NCBI GenBank assembly: GCA_028285465.1
Contig: JANQPD010000081.1
Span: 1 to 49,087, forward strand
Reading direction: 5' to 3'
DNA: 49,087 nt
Origin: Owenweeksia sp.
GTDB taxonomy: Bacteria > Bacteroidota > Bacteroidia > Flavobacteriales > Schleiferiaceae
Part shown: piece after piece, positions 9,278 to 19,544 of the stretch
Numbering within the stretch: position 1 is the first letter of the stretch
Layout of the letters: every line of letters begins with the position of its first letter
Program-made: the position numbers and the translations under genes
The notes under the pieces: model-generated
Databases searched by the model: none
The model's input: only the letters and a program-made list of their open reading frames with translations
What the model was told of the DNA's origin: nothing

Positions 9278-10036
9278 ATGATAAAAGCTGTAATTATAGA
9301 TGACGAAGACAACTCAAGAGATACCTTAAAGGGAAAGCTTGACCTCTTTTGTCCTGAAGTAGAAATTTCCGGGGAGGCTTCTAATGTGGCGGAAGGAATT
9401 GAAATCATCAATGAACTGAAACCCGATGCGCTCTTTCTGGACATCCAATTGGCAGGTGAAAGTGGTTTTGATATTCTGGAAGCCATTGAAAGGGATGACG
9501 CCCTTAACCCGGAGATCGTATTTATTACAGCCCACAACGAATTTGCTGTACGGGCGATCAAATTCAGTGCTTTAGACTATTTGCTAAAGCCTATTGACCC
9601 CGAAGAGTTGGTGAAAGCCGTTCGGAAGATCGAGAGCCGCAGGGGATTGCCGAAAAACGCCACCAACCTGAATGTGCTGGTCGAAAACATCCGCCAGGCG
9701 AGTGATTCTCCCAAAAAAATTGTGATCCCTACCTCAGATGGTATGCACGTGATCAAGATCTCCGATATCATACGCCTGGAAAGCAGCAGCAATTACACCA
9801 CCTTTTACCTGCACAACGAAAAATCATTACTGGCCAGCAAAACTTTGAAGGAGTTCGACAATATGCTGACCAACTATAATTTCAACCGGATACATAAAAG
9901 CCATCTGGTAAATATGAACTACCTGAAGCGTTATGTGCAAACCGATGGGGGTTATCTGATCCTGGAAGACGGATCAAAAATACCGGTCGCCAACCGTAAA
10001 AAAGAACAGTTGCTGAGCACACTGAAGAATTTATAA
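9278..10036 (+). CDS. LytTR family response regulator
   Basis: A 252-residue regulator with an N-terminal receiver domain. Acidic residues Asp8 and Asp9 bind Mg, and Asp55 in ALFLDIQLAG is the phosphorylation site. The conserved Lys sits in DYLLKPIDPEEL. A C-terminal LytTR DNA-binding domain covers about residues 147-245, with RIHKSHLVNMNYL and the closing IPVANRKKEQLLSTL. It follows the propeller sensor kinase by 21 bases and is almost certainly its partner. A hairpin terminator lies directly after the gene. LytTR sites are paired direct repeats; I could not identify any with confidence. Confidence 0.95.
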   Translation: MIKAVIIDDEDNSRDTLKGKLDLFCPEVEISGEASNVAEGIEIINELKPDALFLDIQLAGESGFDILEAIERDDALNPEIVFITAHNEFAVRAIKFSALDYLLKPIDPEELVKAVRKIESRRGLPKNATNLNVLVENIRQASDSPKKIVIPTSDGMHVIKISDIIRLESSSNYTTFYLHNEKSLLASKTLKEFDNMLTNYNFNRIHKSHLVNMNYLKRYVQTDGGYLILEDGSKIPVANRKKEQLLSTLKNL

Positions 10037-10060
10037 GCCCTATCACTTCTATAAAATCAG

Positions 10061-10087
10061 AAAACGCTGCCTCCCAGGTGGCGTTTT
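10061..10087 (+). terminator. Intrinsic terminator after the LytTR gene
   Basis: AAAACGCTGCC and GGTGGCGTTTT form an 11-bp stem with two G-U pairs around a TCCCA loop, followed by more T residues. It ends the sensor-regulator operon. Confidence 0.8.
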
Positions 10088-10190
10088 TTATGTGTAGAAT
10101 ATGTATGCGTTTAACAACTGCTCCCGAAACACTATCCGCATCAAAACACATAAATCCTTACTTTCGGGCATCATTCACAAAAACCGCAAT

Positions 10191-12263
10191 ATGAAAACTA
10201 CGATAACTGCACTGGCCGCCCTGGCTCTTTTTTGTTCGGCCTGGGCGCAAAAGGCGCCAATGACACCCGAACGCCTGTGGGAACTGGGCCGTGTGAGCCT
10301 CGATGCAGCCAGCCCTGACGGAAAAAGCTTTGTTTATGGCGTAACCCGTTACGATACCGAAGAAAATAAAGGCAACCGCGATTTATACCTGATGCATACG
10401 GATGGGGAAAAAACCATTCGGCTAACCGATATGGAAGGAGGTGAGTATGGCGCCCATTACCTTTTGGATGGCGAGCGGATAGGCTTCTCCAAAGGCGGGC
10501 AATTCCACCTGATCGATCCCAACGGGGAAAACCTCACCACCATTACTGACTTTGAGGAGGGAGCGGACAACATCAAGGCCTATACCTTGCCTGACGGCCG
10601 TATTGCCCTCCTGTTTACCATTAGCGTAAAACTGGAGCAGAGTACTTCAGACCTCTATCCGGAATTGCCGAAAGCAAATGCACGCATCATAGACAACCTG
10701 ATGTATCGCCATTGGGACAGTTGGAGCGATGACCGTTACAACCATGTATGCATTGCGTATTACGACCCTTCAAAGCCAGGGAAGATTACAGATTACCAGG
10801 ATCTTATGCAGGGTGAAAAGTTTGATTCGCCCCTCAATCCCTTTGGGGGAAGTGAATCCTTTACCCTGAGTCCGGATGGCAAAACAGTAGTGTACGAAGC
10901 CAAAAAGAAGAGCGGCAAAGAATGGGCAGTAAGCACAAACTCCGACCTGTACATGGTAAACCTTTCCGACATGAAAACCACCAATATTACACAGGGCATG
11001 CAGGGGTATGATAAAGAGCCTGGGTTTTCTCCTGACGGAAGCAAACTGGCCTGGCTGAGTATGGCCACTGAGGGCTACGAAAGTGACGTCAATGACCTTG
11101 TGGTCATGGATGTATCATCAGGTGCTAAAATACATGTACTCAAAGCCATGGGCCTATATGACGATAAAACTTTCCAATCGTATGCCTGGAAAGATGAGCG
11201 CAACCTGTATGTAGGTGTACCTGAAAACGGCACCAACCAGATCTATGCGCTCAACCTGCCCAAAAAAGTGAGTGCTGACGGAAAAGCTACCCTGAAAGCC
11301 GTAAGTGAGGGCCAGTACAACTGGAACCATTTTGAAGTAGCCGGTAAAAACCTGCTGGTAGACCGCCAGGACATGAACCATGCTACTGAAACTTACCTTT
11401 TGAATCCCAAAAGCAAAAAAGCCATACAGCTTACACAGGTAAACGATGGCATTTACCAGAACACCAAAATGAGCCGCATTGACAAGCGCATGGTGAAAAC
11501 CAGTGACGGCAAGGAAATGCTCACCTGGGTGATTTACCCCCCGGATTTTGACCCCGCCAAAAAGTACCCTACCTTACTGTATTGCCAGGGGGGTCCGCAA
11601 AGCCAGGTTTCCCAGTTTTACAGCTTCCGCTGGAATTTCCAGTTGATGGCTGCGCAGGGATACATCGTAGTGGCCCCTAACCGAAGAGGCCTACCCGGTT
11701 TCGGGCGTGAGTGGAATGAGCAGATCTCCAAAGACTGGGGCGGGCAAGCCATGCGCGATTACCTGGCCGCAATTGATGAAGTAAGCAAAGAACCCTGGAG
11801 CGATGAAAACCAGTTGGGGTGTATAGGAGCCAGTTATGGCGGCTATTCGGTATACATGCTGGCGGGTATACACAACAAGCGCTTTGACGCTTTTATTTCA
11901 CATTGTGGTTTGTTTGACCTCGAGAGCTGGTATTTGAGCACAGAGGAGCTCTTCTTTGCGAATTACGACCTGGGAGGGCCTTATTGGTTGGCGGCCAATA
12001 AAGAAAGCTATACCAGGTTTGACCCTAAAGATTACGTACAGAACTGGGATACCCCGATCCTGGTGATCCATGGAGGCAAGGATTTCAGGGTACCTGAAAA
12101 CCAGGGCATGGAAGCCTTCCAGGCGGCACAGCTGCAAGGCGTGCCGAGCAAATTTTTGTATTTCCCTGAAGAGGGCCACTGGATCCTTTCTCCCCAAAAC
12201 GGCCTGATCTGGCACGACCAGTTTTTCGGTTGGTTGGATAAGTGGTTGAAAGACGGCAAGTAG
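10191..12263 (+). CDS. S9 family serine peptidase (prolyl oligopeptidase superfamily), secreted
   Basis: The protein is 690 residues from the ATG at 10191, which begins a signal peptide (MKTTITALAALALFCSAWAQ). The frame is open upstream to 10101, but that part has no signal. An N-terminal beta-propeller of TolB-like repeats (for example FTLSPDGKTVVYEAKKKSG, GFSPDGSKLAWLSM) runs to about residue 420. The alpha/beta hydrolase domain follows. Its triad is readable: Ser548 in GASYGGY, Asp631 in HGGKDFRV and His663 in EEGHWI. S9 enzymes cleave short peptides, and Bacteroidota usually export them for peptide use or for N-terminal dipeptide release. Whether this is a dipeptidyl peptidase or an acylaminoacyl peptidase cannot be decided, as no double-Glu motif was located. 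Confidence 0.92.
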   Translation: MKTTITALAALALFCSAWAQKAPMTPERLWELGRVSLDAASPDGKSFVYGVTRYDTEENKGNRDLYLMHTDGEKTIRLTDMEGGEYGAHYLLDGERIGFSKGGQFHLIDPNGENLTTITDFEEGADNIKAYTLPDGRIALLFTISVKLEQSTSDLYPELPKANARIIDNLMYRHWDSWSDDRYNHVCIAYYDPSKPGKITDYQDLMQGEKFDSPLNPFGGSESFTLSPDGKTVVYEAKKKSGKEWAVSTNSDLYMVNLSDMKTTNITQGMQGYDKEPGFSPDGSKLAWLSMATEGYESDVNDLVVMDVSSGAKIHVLKAMGLYDDKTFQSYAWKDERNLYVGVPENGTNQIYALNLPKKVSADGKATLKAVSEGQYNWNHFEVAGKNLLVDRQDMNHATETYLLNPKSKKAIQLTQVNDGIYQNTKMSRIDKRMVKTSDGKEMLTWVIYPPDFDPAKKYPTLLYCQGGPQSQVSQFYSFRWNFQLMAAQGYIVVAPNRRGLPGFGREWNEQISKDWGGQAMRDYLAAIDEVSKEPWSDENQLGCIGASYGGYSVYMLAGIHNKRFDAFISHCGLFDLESWYLSTEELFFANYDLGGPYWLAANKESYTRFDPKDYVQNWDTPILVIHGGKDFRVPENQGMEAFQAAQLQGVPSKFLYFPEEGHWILSPQNGLIWHDQFFGWLDKWLKDGK

Positions 12264-12290
12264 ACTATAGACCGGAGCGTTTAGGTATTT

Positions 12291-12324
12291 AGTAAAGCGC
12301 TGCGTTTTACCGTAGCGCTTTACT
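12291..12324 (+). terminator. Intrinsic terminator after the S9 peptidase
   Basis: AGTAAAGCGCT and AGCGCTTTACT form a perfect 11-bp stem with a 12-base loop, followed by TTGCTGTTTT. It separates the peptidase from the promoter of the M16 gene. Confidence 0.8.
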
Positions 12325-12383
12325 TTGCTGTTTTAAAGAATTTATGTGGTATGTACCGCCTTCATTGATGGCGTTCCAGCCTC

Positions 12384-12391
12384 TATCTTTG
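12384..12391 (+). promoter_or_regulatory. -7 box of the M16 peptidase promoter
   Basis: TATCTTTG is an exact match to TAnnTTTG. Only seven bases separate it from the ATG at 12399, so the transcript would begin at or within a few bases of the start codon and be leaderless. The -33 element is not clear. Confidence 0.55.
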
Positions 12392-12398
12392 CCTGCTT

Positions 12399-13652
12399 AT
12401 GCAAGAATTTGAGATCTTCACCCTGCCTAACGGCATACGGCTAGTACACAAACACATCAACCGCCCTGTAGCCCACTTCGGTTTTTTGGTATCTGCCGGC
12501 TCACGCGATGAAAAACCAGATGAGATCGGCTTGGCACATTTTATTGAGCATATCCTTTTTAAGGGCACAAAAAGGCGAAAAGCCTACCACATCCTAAGCC
12601 GGATGGAAGATGTAGGGGGCGAACTGAACGCGTATACCAGTAAGGAAGAAACGGTGGTATATTCTTCTTTCCTCAGTGGCGACTATGCCCGGGCATTAGA
12701 GTTGATCTGCGACATCGCCTTCGCTTCTACTTTCCCAGAAAAAGAGCTGGAAAAAGAAAAAGAGGTAATCATTGATGAGATAAACAGCTATAAGGACTCT
12801 CCCTCAGAGCTCATCTTTGACGATTTTGAAGCCCTGGTTTTCCCTAACCACCCGTTGGGCATGAACATACTGGGAACCCCTGAGTCGGTGCGTTCTTTCG
12901 ACCGGGATAAAGTATCGCAATTTATGCAGCGTGAATACGCAACAGACCGCATGGTGTTTGCTTCCGTAGGGAACATTCCGGCCAAAAAGCTATTGAAGCT
13001 ACTGGAACGCCACCTGGAAGCCGACACCAAACATGAAGCAACGGGCGGAAGAGAGGTGCCCGCGCCGGGAGAAACTTTTCGTTTAAGCATCCCTAAGCAT
13101 GTATATCAAACACACGCCATTATAGGAGGGAGAGCCTATGCTGCATCGAGTGAAAAAGCACGCACCCTGCTTTTGCTAAACAACCTTCTGGGGGGACCCG
13201 GAATGAACTCGCGTTTAAACCTTAACATCAGGGAAAAATTCGGGTTTACCTACAACATCGAATCTTTTTACAATACCTATTCTGATAGCGGTCTTTTTGG
13301 TGTATACCTGGGAACTGACACCGAAAATGCCGGACGCACAATTCGCTTGGTGCAAAAAGAATTGCAGAAACTACGGGAGCAAAAGCTAGGAACTTTGCAA
13401 CTGAGTCGTGCTAAAAGACAACTCCTGGGTCAGGTAGCTATGGCCCAGGAAAACAACGGCTCCCTGATGCTCGGGTATGGCAAATCCTTGTTAAGCTTTA
13501 ACCGTATTGATACTTTTGAAGAAATACGCCAAAAAGTGGAAGCCATCACTGCAAAGGACCTGCAGGAGGTGGCCAATGAAATTTTTGACCCGGGAGCACT
13601 AAGCACCTTGGTTTATGAAGCAAATGGCACGGAACAGGAAAAGCAGAGTTGA
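12399..13652 (+). CDS. M16 family zinc metallopeptidase
   Basis: This 417-residue protein carries the inverted zinc motif H-x-x-E-H: His47, Glu50 and His51 in LAHFIEHILFKG. The third ligand is likely Glu127 in EVIIDEI, 75 residues on, as in mitochondrial processing peptidase. A second M16 domain lacking zinc ligands fills the C-terminal half and carries the Arg-Tyr-type region around LREKFGFTYNIESFY. The product is a single-chain processing-peptidase homologue (COG0612). No signal peptide is visible, so it is probably cytoplasmic. It is followed after 53 bases by an O-methyltransferase gene in the same direction. Confidence 0.93.
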   Translation: MQEFEIFTLPNGIRLVHKHINRPVAHFGFLVSAGSRDEKPDEIGLAHFIEHILFKGTKRRKAYHILSRMEDVGGELNAYTSKEETVVYSSFLSGDYARALELICDIAFASTFPEKELEKEKEVIIDEINSYKDSPSELIFDDFEALVFPNHPLGMNILGTPESVRSFDRDKVSQFMQREYATDRMVFASVGNIPAKKLLKLLERHLEADTKHEATGGREVPAPGETFRLSIPKHVYQTHAIIGGRAYAASSEKARTLLLLNNLLGGPGMNSRLNLNIREKFGFTYNIESFYNTYSDSGLFGVYLGTDTENAGRTIRLVQKELQKLREQKLGTLQLSRAKRQLLGQVAMAQENNGSLMLGYGKSLLSFNRIDTFEEIRQKVEAITAKDLQEVANEIFDPGALSTLVYEANGTEQEKQS

Positions 13653-13705
13653 ACCACGAAACCGGTTAGCTCGTTGATAATAAAACATCGTATAAAGTAA
13701 AGCAC

Positions 13706-14362
13706 ATGGATTTTTTACCTGAAAAAATAGATGCATATGCCGGCAGGCATACTTCTCCGGAAAGCGAAGTATTGGCAAAACTAAACCGGGAAACCTACGC
13801 CAAAGTGCTTATCCCCCGTATGCTAAGCGGCCATATACAAGGGCGTATGCTCTCCACCTTCAGTTATATGATACGCCCGGAAAGAATTTTAGAGATCGGC
13901 ACCTATACAGGCTACAGCGCCTTATGCCTGGCCGAAGGGGTGGCGCCCGGCGGTTTTTTGCATACCATAGACATAAACGAGGAGCTGGAAGATATGGTGA
14001 AGCGCTATATTGCAGAGGCCGGGCAGCAGGAGCGGATCAAGATGCACATCGGCAATGCCCTGGAAATTGTGCCTACCCTTAGCGAAAACTGGGACCTGGT
14101 TTTTATAGATGCCGATAAGGAAAACTACAGTGCGTATTACGATCTGGTGATTGACCACGTACGCCCGGGTGGTTTTATTATTGCGGATAATGTGCTTTGG
14201 AGCGGAAAGGTAACGGAACCCGTTGATGCCAAAGATGAAGAAACACAGGCCCTGGTAAACTTCAATAAAAAGGTGCAGGATGACGACCGTGTTGAAAACG
14301 TGCTTTTCCCGGTTAGGGACGGCTTGATGGTATGCCGGGTGAAACAGCAGGTATCGGACTAG
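13706..14362 (+). CDS. Class I SAM-dependent O-methyltransferase (COG4122 family)
   Basis: A 218-residue soluble enzyme of the caffeoyl-CoA/catechol O-methyltransferase type. The SAM-binding glycine motif is ILEIGTYTGYSALCLAEG. The metal-site and acidic loop motifs are LVFIDADKENYSAYYD and FIIADNVLWSGKV, which provide the Asp and Asp-Asn metal ligands of the family. The C-terminus (DGLMVCRVKQ) also matches the family. Homologues methylate catechol-like hydroxyls; the natural substrate is unknown. It probably forms one transcript with the M16 gene upstream. Confidence 0.92.
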   Translation: MDFLPEKIDAYAGRHTSPESEVLAKLNRETYAKVLIPRMLSGHIQGRMLSTFSYMIRPERILEIGTYTGYSALCLAEGVAPGGFLHTIDINEELEDMVKRYIAEAGQQERIKMHIGNALEIVPTLSENWDLVFIDADKENYSAYYDLVIDHVRPGGFIIADNVLWSGKVTEPVDAKDEETQALVNFNKKVQDDDRVENVLFPVRDGLMVCRVKQQVSD

Positions 14363-14443
14363 CTGGTGTAAAATAGCCCGGCTGTCTTTGAGGGCAACTA
14401 TACATTTTGCAGGCCTAAGCTTCTATCCTTCCGTAAAATGAAA

Positions 14444-14472
14444 ATCCCCTCCCGGCAAAACCGGAAGGGGAT
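14444..14472 (-). terminator. Intrinsic terminator of the groESL operon
   Basis: ATCCCCTCCCGG and CCGGAAGGGGAT pair with one mismatch around a CAAAA loop. Read on the minus strand the hairpin is followed by TTTTCATTTT, so it ends transcription coming from groEL. Confidence 0.8.
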
Positions 14473-14498
14473 AATGTAAGTTGGAAGCCTTAATGTTT

Positions 14499-16160
<1,662 letters not shown>

Positions 16161-16187
16161 TTAAGTTTATGATTGGATGTAAACAGG

Positions 16188-16469
16188 TTAACCGATTACT
16201 GCGTAGATGTCAGACTCGCGCATAATCAAAAGATCTTTGCCGTCATGCTTGATTTCGGTGCCTCCGTACTTGCCATAAAGCACTAAGTCACCAACTTTCA
16301 CAGTCATGGGTTCATCTTTTTTGCCATTGCCCACAGCAATCACTTTACCTTGTTGTGGTTTTTCCTGGGCAGTGTCGGGGATGATGATCCCTGAAGCTGT
16401 TTTTGTTTCAGCCGCGCTTGGTTCTACCAATACCCGGTCTGCTAGAGGGCGAAGGTTTATCTCAGCCAT
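16188..16469 (-). CDS. groES: Co-chaperonin GroES (Hsp10)
   Basis: A 93-residue lid protein for GroEL. It has the family start ([18 protein letters not shown]), the mobile loop [20 protein letters not shown], the glycine-rich roof segment and the ending [14 protein letters not shown] in near form. It is the first gene of the groES-groEL operon. The 357-base region upstream carries a cluster of TGACA/TGTCA half-sites. I saw no CIRCE element and no clear TAnnTTTG box, so a dedicated stress control is plausible. Confidence 0.99.
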   Translation of the reverse strand: MAEINLRPLADRVLVEPSAAETKTASGIIIPDTAQEKPQQGKVIAVGNGKKDEPMTVKVGDLVLYGKYGGTEIKHDGKDLLIMRESDIYAVIG

Positions 16470-16740
16470 TTTACGTATTTAATTTTTGGTTAAACTTCTA
16501 CTTTTCATCCTGCATATACAGGACGCCAAGGCTTAGTCAGAAAATGTGCCAAGTAATACAAGGTGACAATAAAGTGTCAGGCTGACAGTAGTCTATCACC
16601 CGTAAGGGCTACAGACAAAAAAAGCTGACACCATTTTACCTTGTCAGGGTGCAGCGGATGAAAAAAATGACAAAACGCATGGCAGCCCGGATTGGAGAAA
16701 GAATGCATATTTATATGCTTCGGAAAAAGAATGGCCTTAA
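16470..16740. promoter_or_regulatory. groES upstream region with six TGACA/TGTCA half-sites
   Basis: Six five-base half-sites are present: TGACA 16564-16568, TGTCA 16575-16579, TGACA 16583-16587, TGACA 16626-16630, TGTCA 16642-16646 and TGACA 16668-16672. Adjacent ones form inverted pairs (TGACA-N6-TGTCA, TGTCA-N3-TGACA, CTGACA-N11-TGTCAG). They could be operators for a heat-shock regulator; the protein is unknown. With the terminator at 16746-16780 they account for most of this gene-free stretch. Confidence 0.4.
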
Positions 16741-16745
16741 AACGA

Positions 16746-16780
16746 CAAAAGCCCCGAAGAGGTTCTCTTCGGGGCTTTTG
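16746..16780 (-). terminator. Intrinsic terminator after secG
   Basis: CAAAAGCCCCGAAGAG and CTCTTCGGGGCTTTTG form a perfect 16-bp stem with a GTT loop and flanking T runs on both strands. It lies 47 bases beyond the secG stop and separates the miaB-secG operon from groES. Confidence 0.88.
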
Positions 16781-16826
16781 TTTATGTATTTGAGCCCTTT
16801 TTAACTAGCTTACAAGCAAAGCTAGC

Positions 16827-17207
16827 TTAAGGGTTTTCGTTTTCTTCTTCGTTAACGTCTTCAGGTATTAAGCCTTGTTCTATTTCCCCACCCTGTACCG
16901 GACTGGGAGCTACAATAGGAGCCGGTGCTGAAACTTCTGTATTGATGACCTCGGGTGCCTGCTCACCTTCCTCCTGGGAGGGTGTAAAAAGTACGTTGGC
17001 CGCCAATACCAGAACTACCAAAACAATGCTTAACGTCCAGGTGCCGCGATCCAGGAAATCGGTGGTTTTTTTTACGCCCCCAAAAAGCTGTGTACCGCTA
17101 CCACCAAAAGAAGAGCTTAAGCCGCCTCCTTTAGGGTTTTGGATCAACACAATTATGATGAGCAGTATACACGTAAGAATGATGAGGGCAGAAATCAGAA
17201 TCGTCAT
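16827..17207 (-). CDS. secG: Preprotein translocase subunit SecG
   Basis: A 126-residue inner-membrane protein. It has two hydrophobic helices (about residues 3-22 and 55-75) separated by the SecG signature loop IQNPKGGGLSSSFGGSGTQ and the following FGGVKKTTDFLDRGTWTLS. SecG assists SecYEG in export. The C-terminal tail after residue 75 is long and acidic with Glu/Pro, as is usual in Bacteroidota. It is the last gene of the miaB-secG operon, eight bases after the acidic protein gene. Confidence 0.95.
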   Translation of the reverse strand: MTILISALIILTCILLIIIVLIQNPKGGGLSSSFGGSGTQLFGGVKKTTDFLDRGTWTLSIVLVVLVLAANVLFTPSQEEGEQAPEVINTEVSAPAPIVAPSPVQGGEIEQGLIPEDVNEEENENP

Positions 17208-17215
17208 GGAATGCC

Positions 17216-19027
17216 TTATTTATTGTCTTTCAGCTTTTTTATTTCCAAAATTTGGGCGGCAAAGAAAGCACTTTTTTCGGGATATTTCAACTTCAAGATC
17301 TGGTAAGCTTTCATTGCCTTATCGTAATGCTTTTGCTCAATGTACACCTTAGCCAAAGTTTCTGTTACCAGGCGGTCGCTTCCCTCGTTTACCAAATTCC
17401 CTATTTCTATAGGGGTCGATTTCGGTCCGGGGGCTACTTTTTTCTTCAGGCTTGGAAGTTTCTCTACAAAAGAATCCAGCAATTGTACCTTTTCATCGAA
17501 ATTTCCCGGCTCAACGCTTGGGCTTACCCTGGCTTCGAGGCGTTCTACAGAGGAGCCTCCGGTTTTATTCAGGCGCTTTACCCAGTCGGCAAAGCTCATG
17601 GTTTCACCGGCATCGGCTTTTTCCGGCTCCACCGGGTGGCTTTCGGGCATGGCTTCTTCCTTACTTTCCAGCACAAAAGCCTCTCGCTTTTCATCGCCAT
17701 CTCCCTGAGCCTCTGGCTCCACATCTGTATCCGCTGCTGTTTCTGCGGTTGTTTGCTCTAATGTTTCTTCTGTTTCACCACTTACCGGTGTGGGCGCCTC
17801 TGTTGTTTCCTTTTCCGGGCTTGCTTCTTCTTGCGCTTCATCTTCCTCCTCTACTTCAAAAGCCAAAGACTCGGTTAAAGCCTCTTCTTCCACGTTTTCC
17901 TCTTCGATAGATTCCGTGATCAACGGGCCAAAGTCAAAGTCCTCTTTGGTTTTGTCCACTTCCGGTTCATCATCCGTTGCTGTAAAGTGGGGGGTGTCCC
18001 CTTCTTTCTCTTCATCAGAAGAAGCCTCACCGGCCAAAGACATTTCTTCCTGTACCTCAACCTCTTCATCCGCTTGCGCTTCAGTATATACGCTTGTTCC
18101 TTCTGCCTGCCGTTCGTCTTTTGTTTCTTGTTCTGCTTCTTCCTCCAACGTGGCCAGCTGTTCCTGCTTATCCTCTTCGCTTACCGCAGGGGCAGGAATC
18201 TCATCGGGCTCGGGTAAGCTATTGCGTTGCTCTTCTTCAGGGATCTCCTGCTCAGACTCTTCGGGCTTGCGCTTAAGCCCTTCCAGCTTTTCCCTGATCT
18301 TTTTAAGGCGCATATCCATATCCGAAAGCGGGGCCTCCCCCTTGCGCTTTTTTGATTCAAAATCTTCACGCAACTTCCGGTTTCTTTCTAAAATGGCCTT
18401 GATCCTTTCATCAGCAGGAAGGCTGGCTATATTTTTTTCCTTGCGCTCAGTTTTTTTTGCCGGAGTATCTTTCTCTTCTCCTTCTTCCGGCCTATTCTCT
18501 TCCTCTTCGGAGGAATCCGATGCTTCTTCCACTTCCGGTTCTTCCGGCTCTTCAGAATTTTCTGAGTTTTCCGCACTGAGGACCTTAAGCGGCTCAAGCT
18601 TTTGTGCTTCTTCTGGCTCTTTCGAGATTTCTTTTTCCTTTTCCGGCAGTGCGGTGTCGTCTTCAGATCCAGGCAAGCTTGCCCGTTCCGTTTCACCTTC
18701 CTGTATCAACATTTCTTCCGTAAGATCGGAAATCATGCCTTTGGCGGAAATCGTTGTGGTTCTTTCTTCCTGCTCCTGCTGCAGTACGTCCAATTCTTCC
18801 TGCTCAAACAGATCAAAAAGCACGGAGCGGTCATTGGTAAGAATAGAAGCTTTTCCCAACTGTTGATTAAAGAGGTGCTCGCTGGATTTCCGGAGGCGTA
18901 TGGCGTATAAGAGTTGTAGGGGTTGGCTGTAGGGGTGCGCCTGTGCTAATTTCTTTAGTTCGTCTATCCCTTTTTCTTTTGCTTTCTCAGGCGCTTCAAG
19001 CAGGTCTATAAATTCTTGTGCTTCCAC
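17216..19027 (-). CDS. Very acidic protein with conserved ends and a TPR-like C-terminus
   Basis: This 603-residue protein has no signal peptide. An N-terminal helical domain (residues 1-75, LKKLAQAHPYSQPLQLLYAI) and a C-terminal one (about 490-603) flank a low-complexity middle, about residues 90-480, extremely rich in Glu and Asp and containing Lys/Arg-rich islands such as ILERNRKLREDFESKKRK. The end (VTETLAKVYIEQKHYDKAMK, then AYQILKLKYPEKSAFFAAQ) reads as one tetratricopeptide repeat plus a half. The long Ser-rich frame on the opposite strand is a mirror of the Glu codons. The position between lptE and secG suggests an envelope role, but I cannot name a function. Confidence 0.75.
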   Translation of the reverse strand: MEAQEFIDLLEAPEKAKEKGIDELKKLAQAHPYSQPLQLLYAIRLRKSSEHLFNQQLGKASILTNDRSVLFDLFEQEELDVLQQEQEERTTTISAKGMISDLTEEMLIQEGETERASLPGSEDDTALPEKEKEISKEPEEAQKLEPLKVLSAENSENSEEPEEPEVEEASDSSEEEENRPEEGEEKDTPAKKTERKEKNIASLPADERIKAILERNRKLREDFESKKRKGEAPLSDMDMRLKKIREKLEGLKRKPEESEQEIPEEEQRNSLPEPDEIPAPAVSEEDKQEQLATLEEEAEQETKDERQAEGTSVYTEAQADEEVEVQEEMSLAGEASSDEEKEGDTPHFTATDDEPEVDKTKEDFDFGPLITESIEEENVEEEALTESLAFEVEEEDEAQEEASPEKETTEAPTPVSGETEETLEQTTAETAADTDVEPEAQGDGDEKREAFVLESKEEAMPESHPVEPEKADAGETMSFADWVKRLNKTGGSSVERLEARVSPSVEPGNFDEKVQLLDSFVEKLPSLKKKVAPGPKSTPIEIGNLVNEGSDRLVTETLAKVYIEQKHYDKAMKAYQILKLKYPEKSAFFAAQILEIKKLKDNK

Positions 19028-19028
19028 T

Positions 19029-19544
19029 TTACCAATTTCCTACAGATTCGTTAAAAATATTCTCCGTCAGTTCCTGCGAGATTTGATTCAACAACTCTAC
19101 TTCCACGGCTGAAAGCTCCTGGTCAGAAGGAAAATCAGCAAAGCGGTTAAAGGTGCGTTCAAAACTCTTATCGGGCTCTAATTTATTGGTAAATATAACA
19201 TTTACTGTAACGGAAATACGGGTTTGTGCTACCTGGCCGGCAAACTCTCCCTCGTTTTGTGCCTGTACATTGAGTGGTTGTATGCTATAGTCTACGATAG
19301 AGCCTTCGAACATCATGTCGCCTTCGCTGGAGATCAGCTCAAGGCGTGTTTGCCTTACAAACCGGTCGCGTAAAGCTTCTGTAAAGATCTGGCTCAGTTG
19401 TGGCTGCACCAGGTCTGCATTATTCGGAAAAAAATCAATGGAGATCGTATTGGCATTGCCCACATCTCCTCCGGTAAAAGAATATCCCCCGCTACAGGCG
19501 CTCAGAAAAATAAAGCCAAAGAACAGGTACAGGATTTTTTTCAC
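19029..19544 (-). CDS. lptE: LptE-family LPS-assembly lipoprotein
   Basis: A 171-residue lipoprotein. The signal peptide MKKILYLFFGFIFLSAC places the lipidated Cys at 17, followed by SGGYSFTGG, the usual start of Bacteroidota LptE. An alpha/beta domain follows with the pair VGNANTISIDFFPNNADLVQ and LSQIFTEALRDRFVRQ, matching LptE. It would plug the LptD barrel that inserts lipopolysaccharide in the outer membrane. Its first base overlaps the end of the sigma-54 activator gene, and it is one base before the acidic protein gene, so the genes are co-transcribed. Confidence 0.88.
   Translation of the reverse strand: MKKILYLFFGFIFLSACSGGYSFTGGDVGNANTISIDFFPNNADLVQPQLSQIFTEALRDRFVRQTRLELISSEGDMMFEGSIVDYSIQPLNVQAQNEGEFAGQVAQTRISVTVNVIFTNKLEPDKSFERTFNRFADFPSDQELSAVEVELLNQISQELTENIFNESVGNW

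Noticed and set aside
16536..16552. TTGGCAC on the minus strand upstream of groES, like a sigma-54 -24 box
   Set aside because: The downstream -12 element reads CTGA instead of TTGC at the right spacing, so the pair is not complete.
16470..16740. A CIRCE element (TTAGCACTC-N9-GAGTGCTAA) before groES
   Set aside because: No sequence resembling it is present; only the TGACA/TGTCA sites are.
17790..18866. A 358-residue Ser-rich frame on the plus strand
   Set aside because: It mirrors the Glu-rich codons of the acidic protein on the other strand (reverse complement of GAA/GAG gives TTC/CTC, and shifted frames give TCT/TCC). It has no domain.
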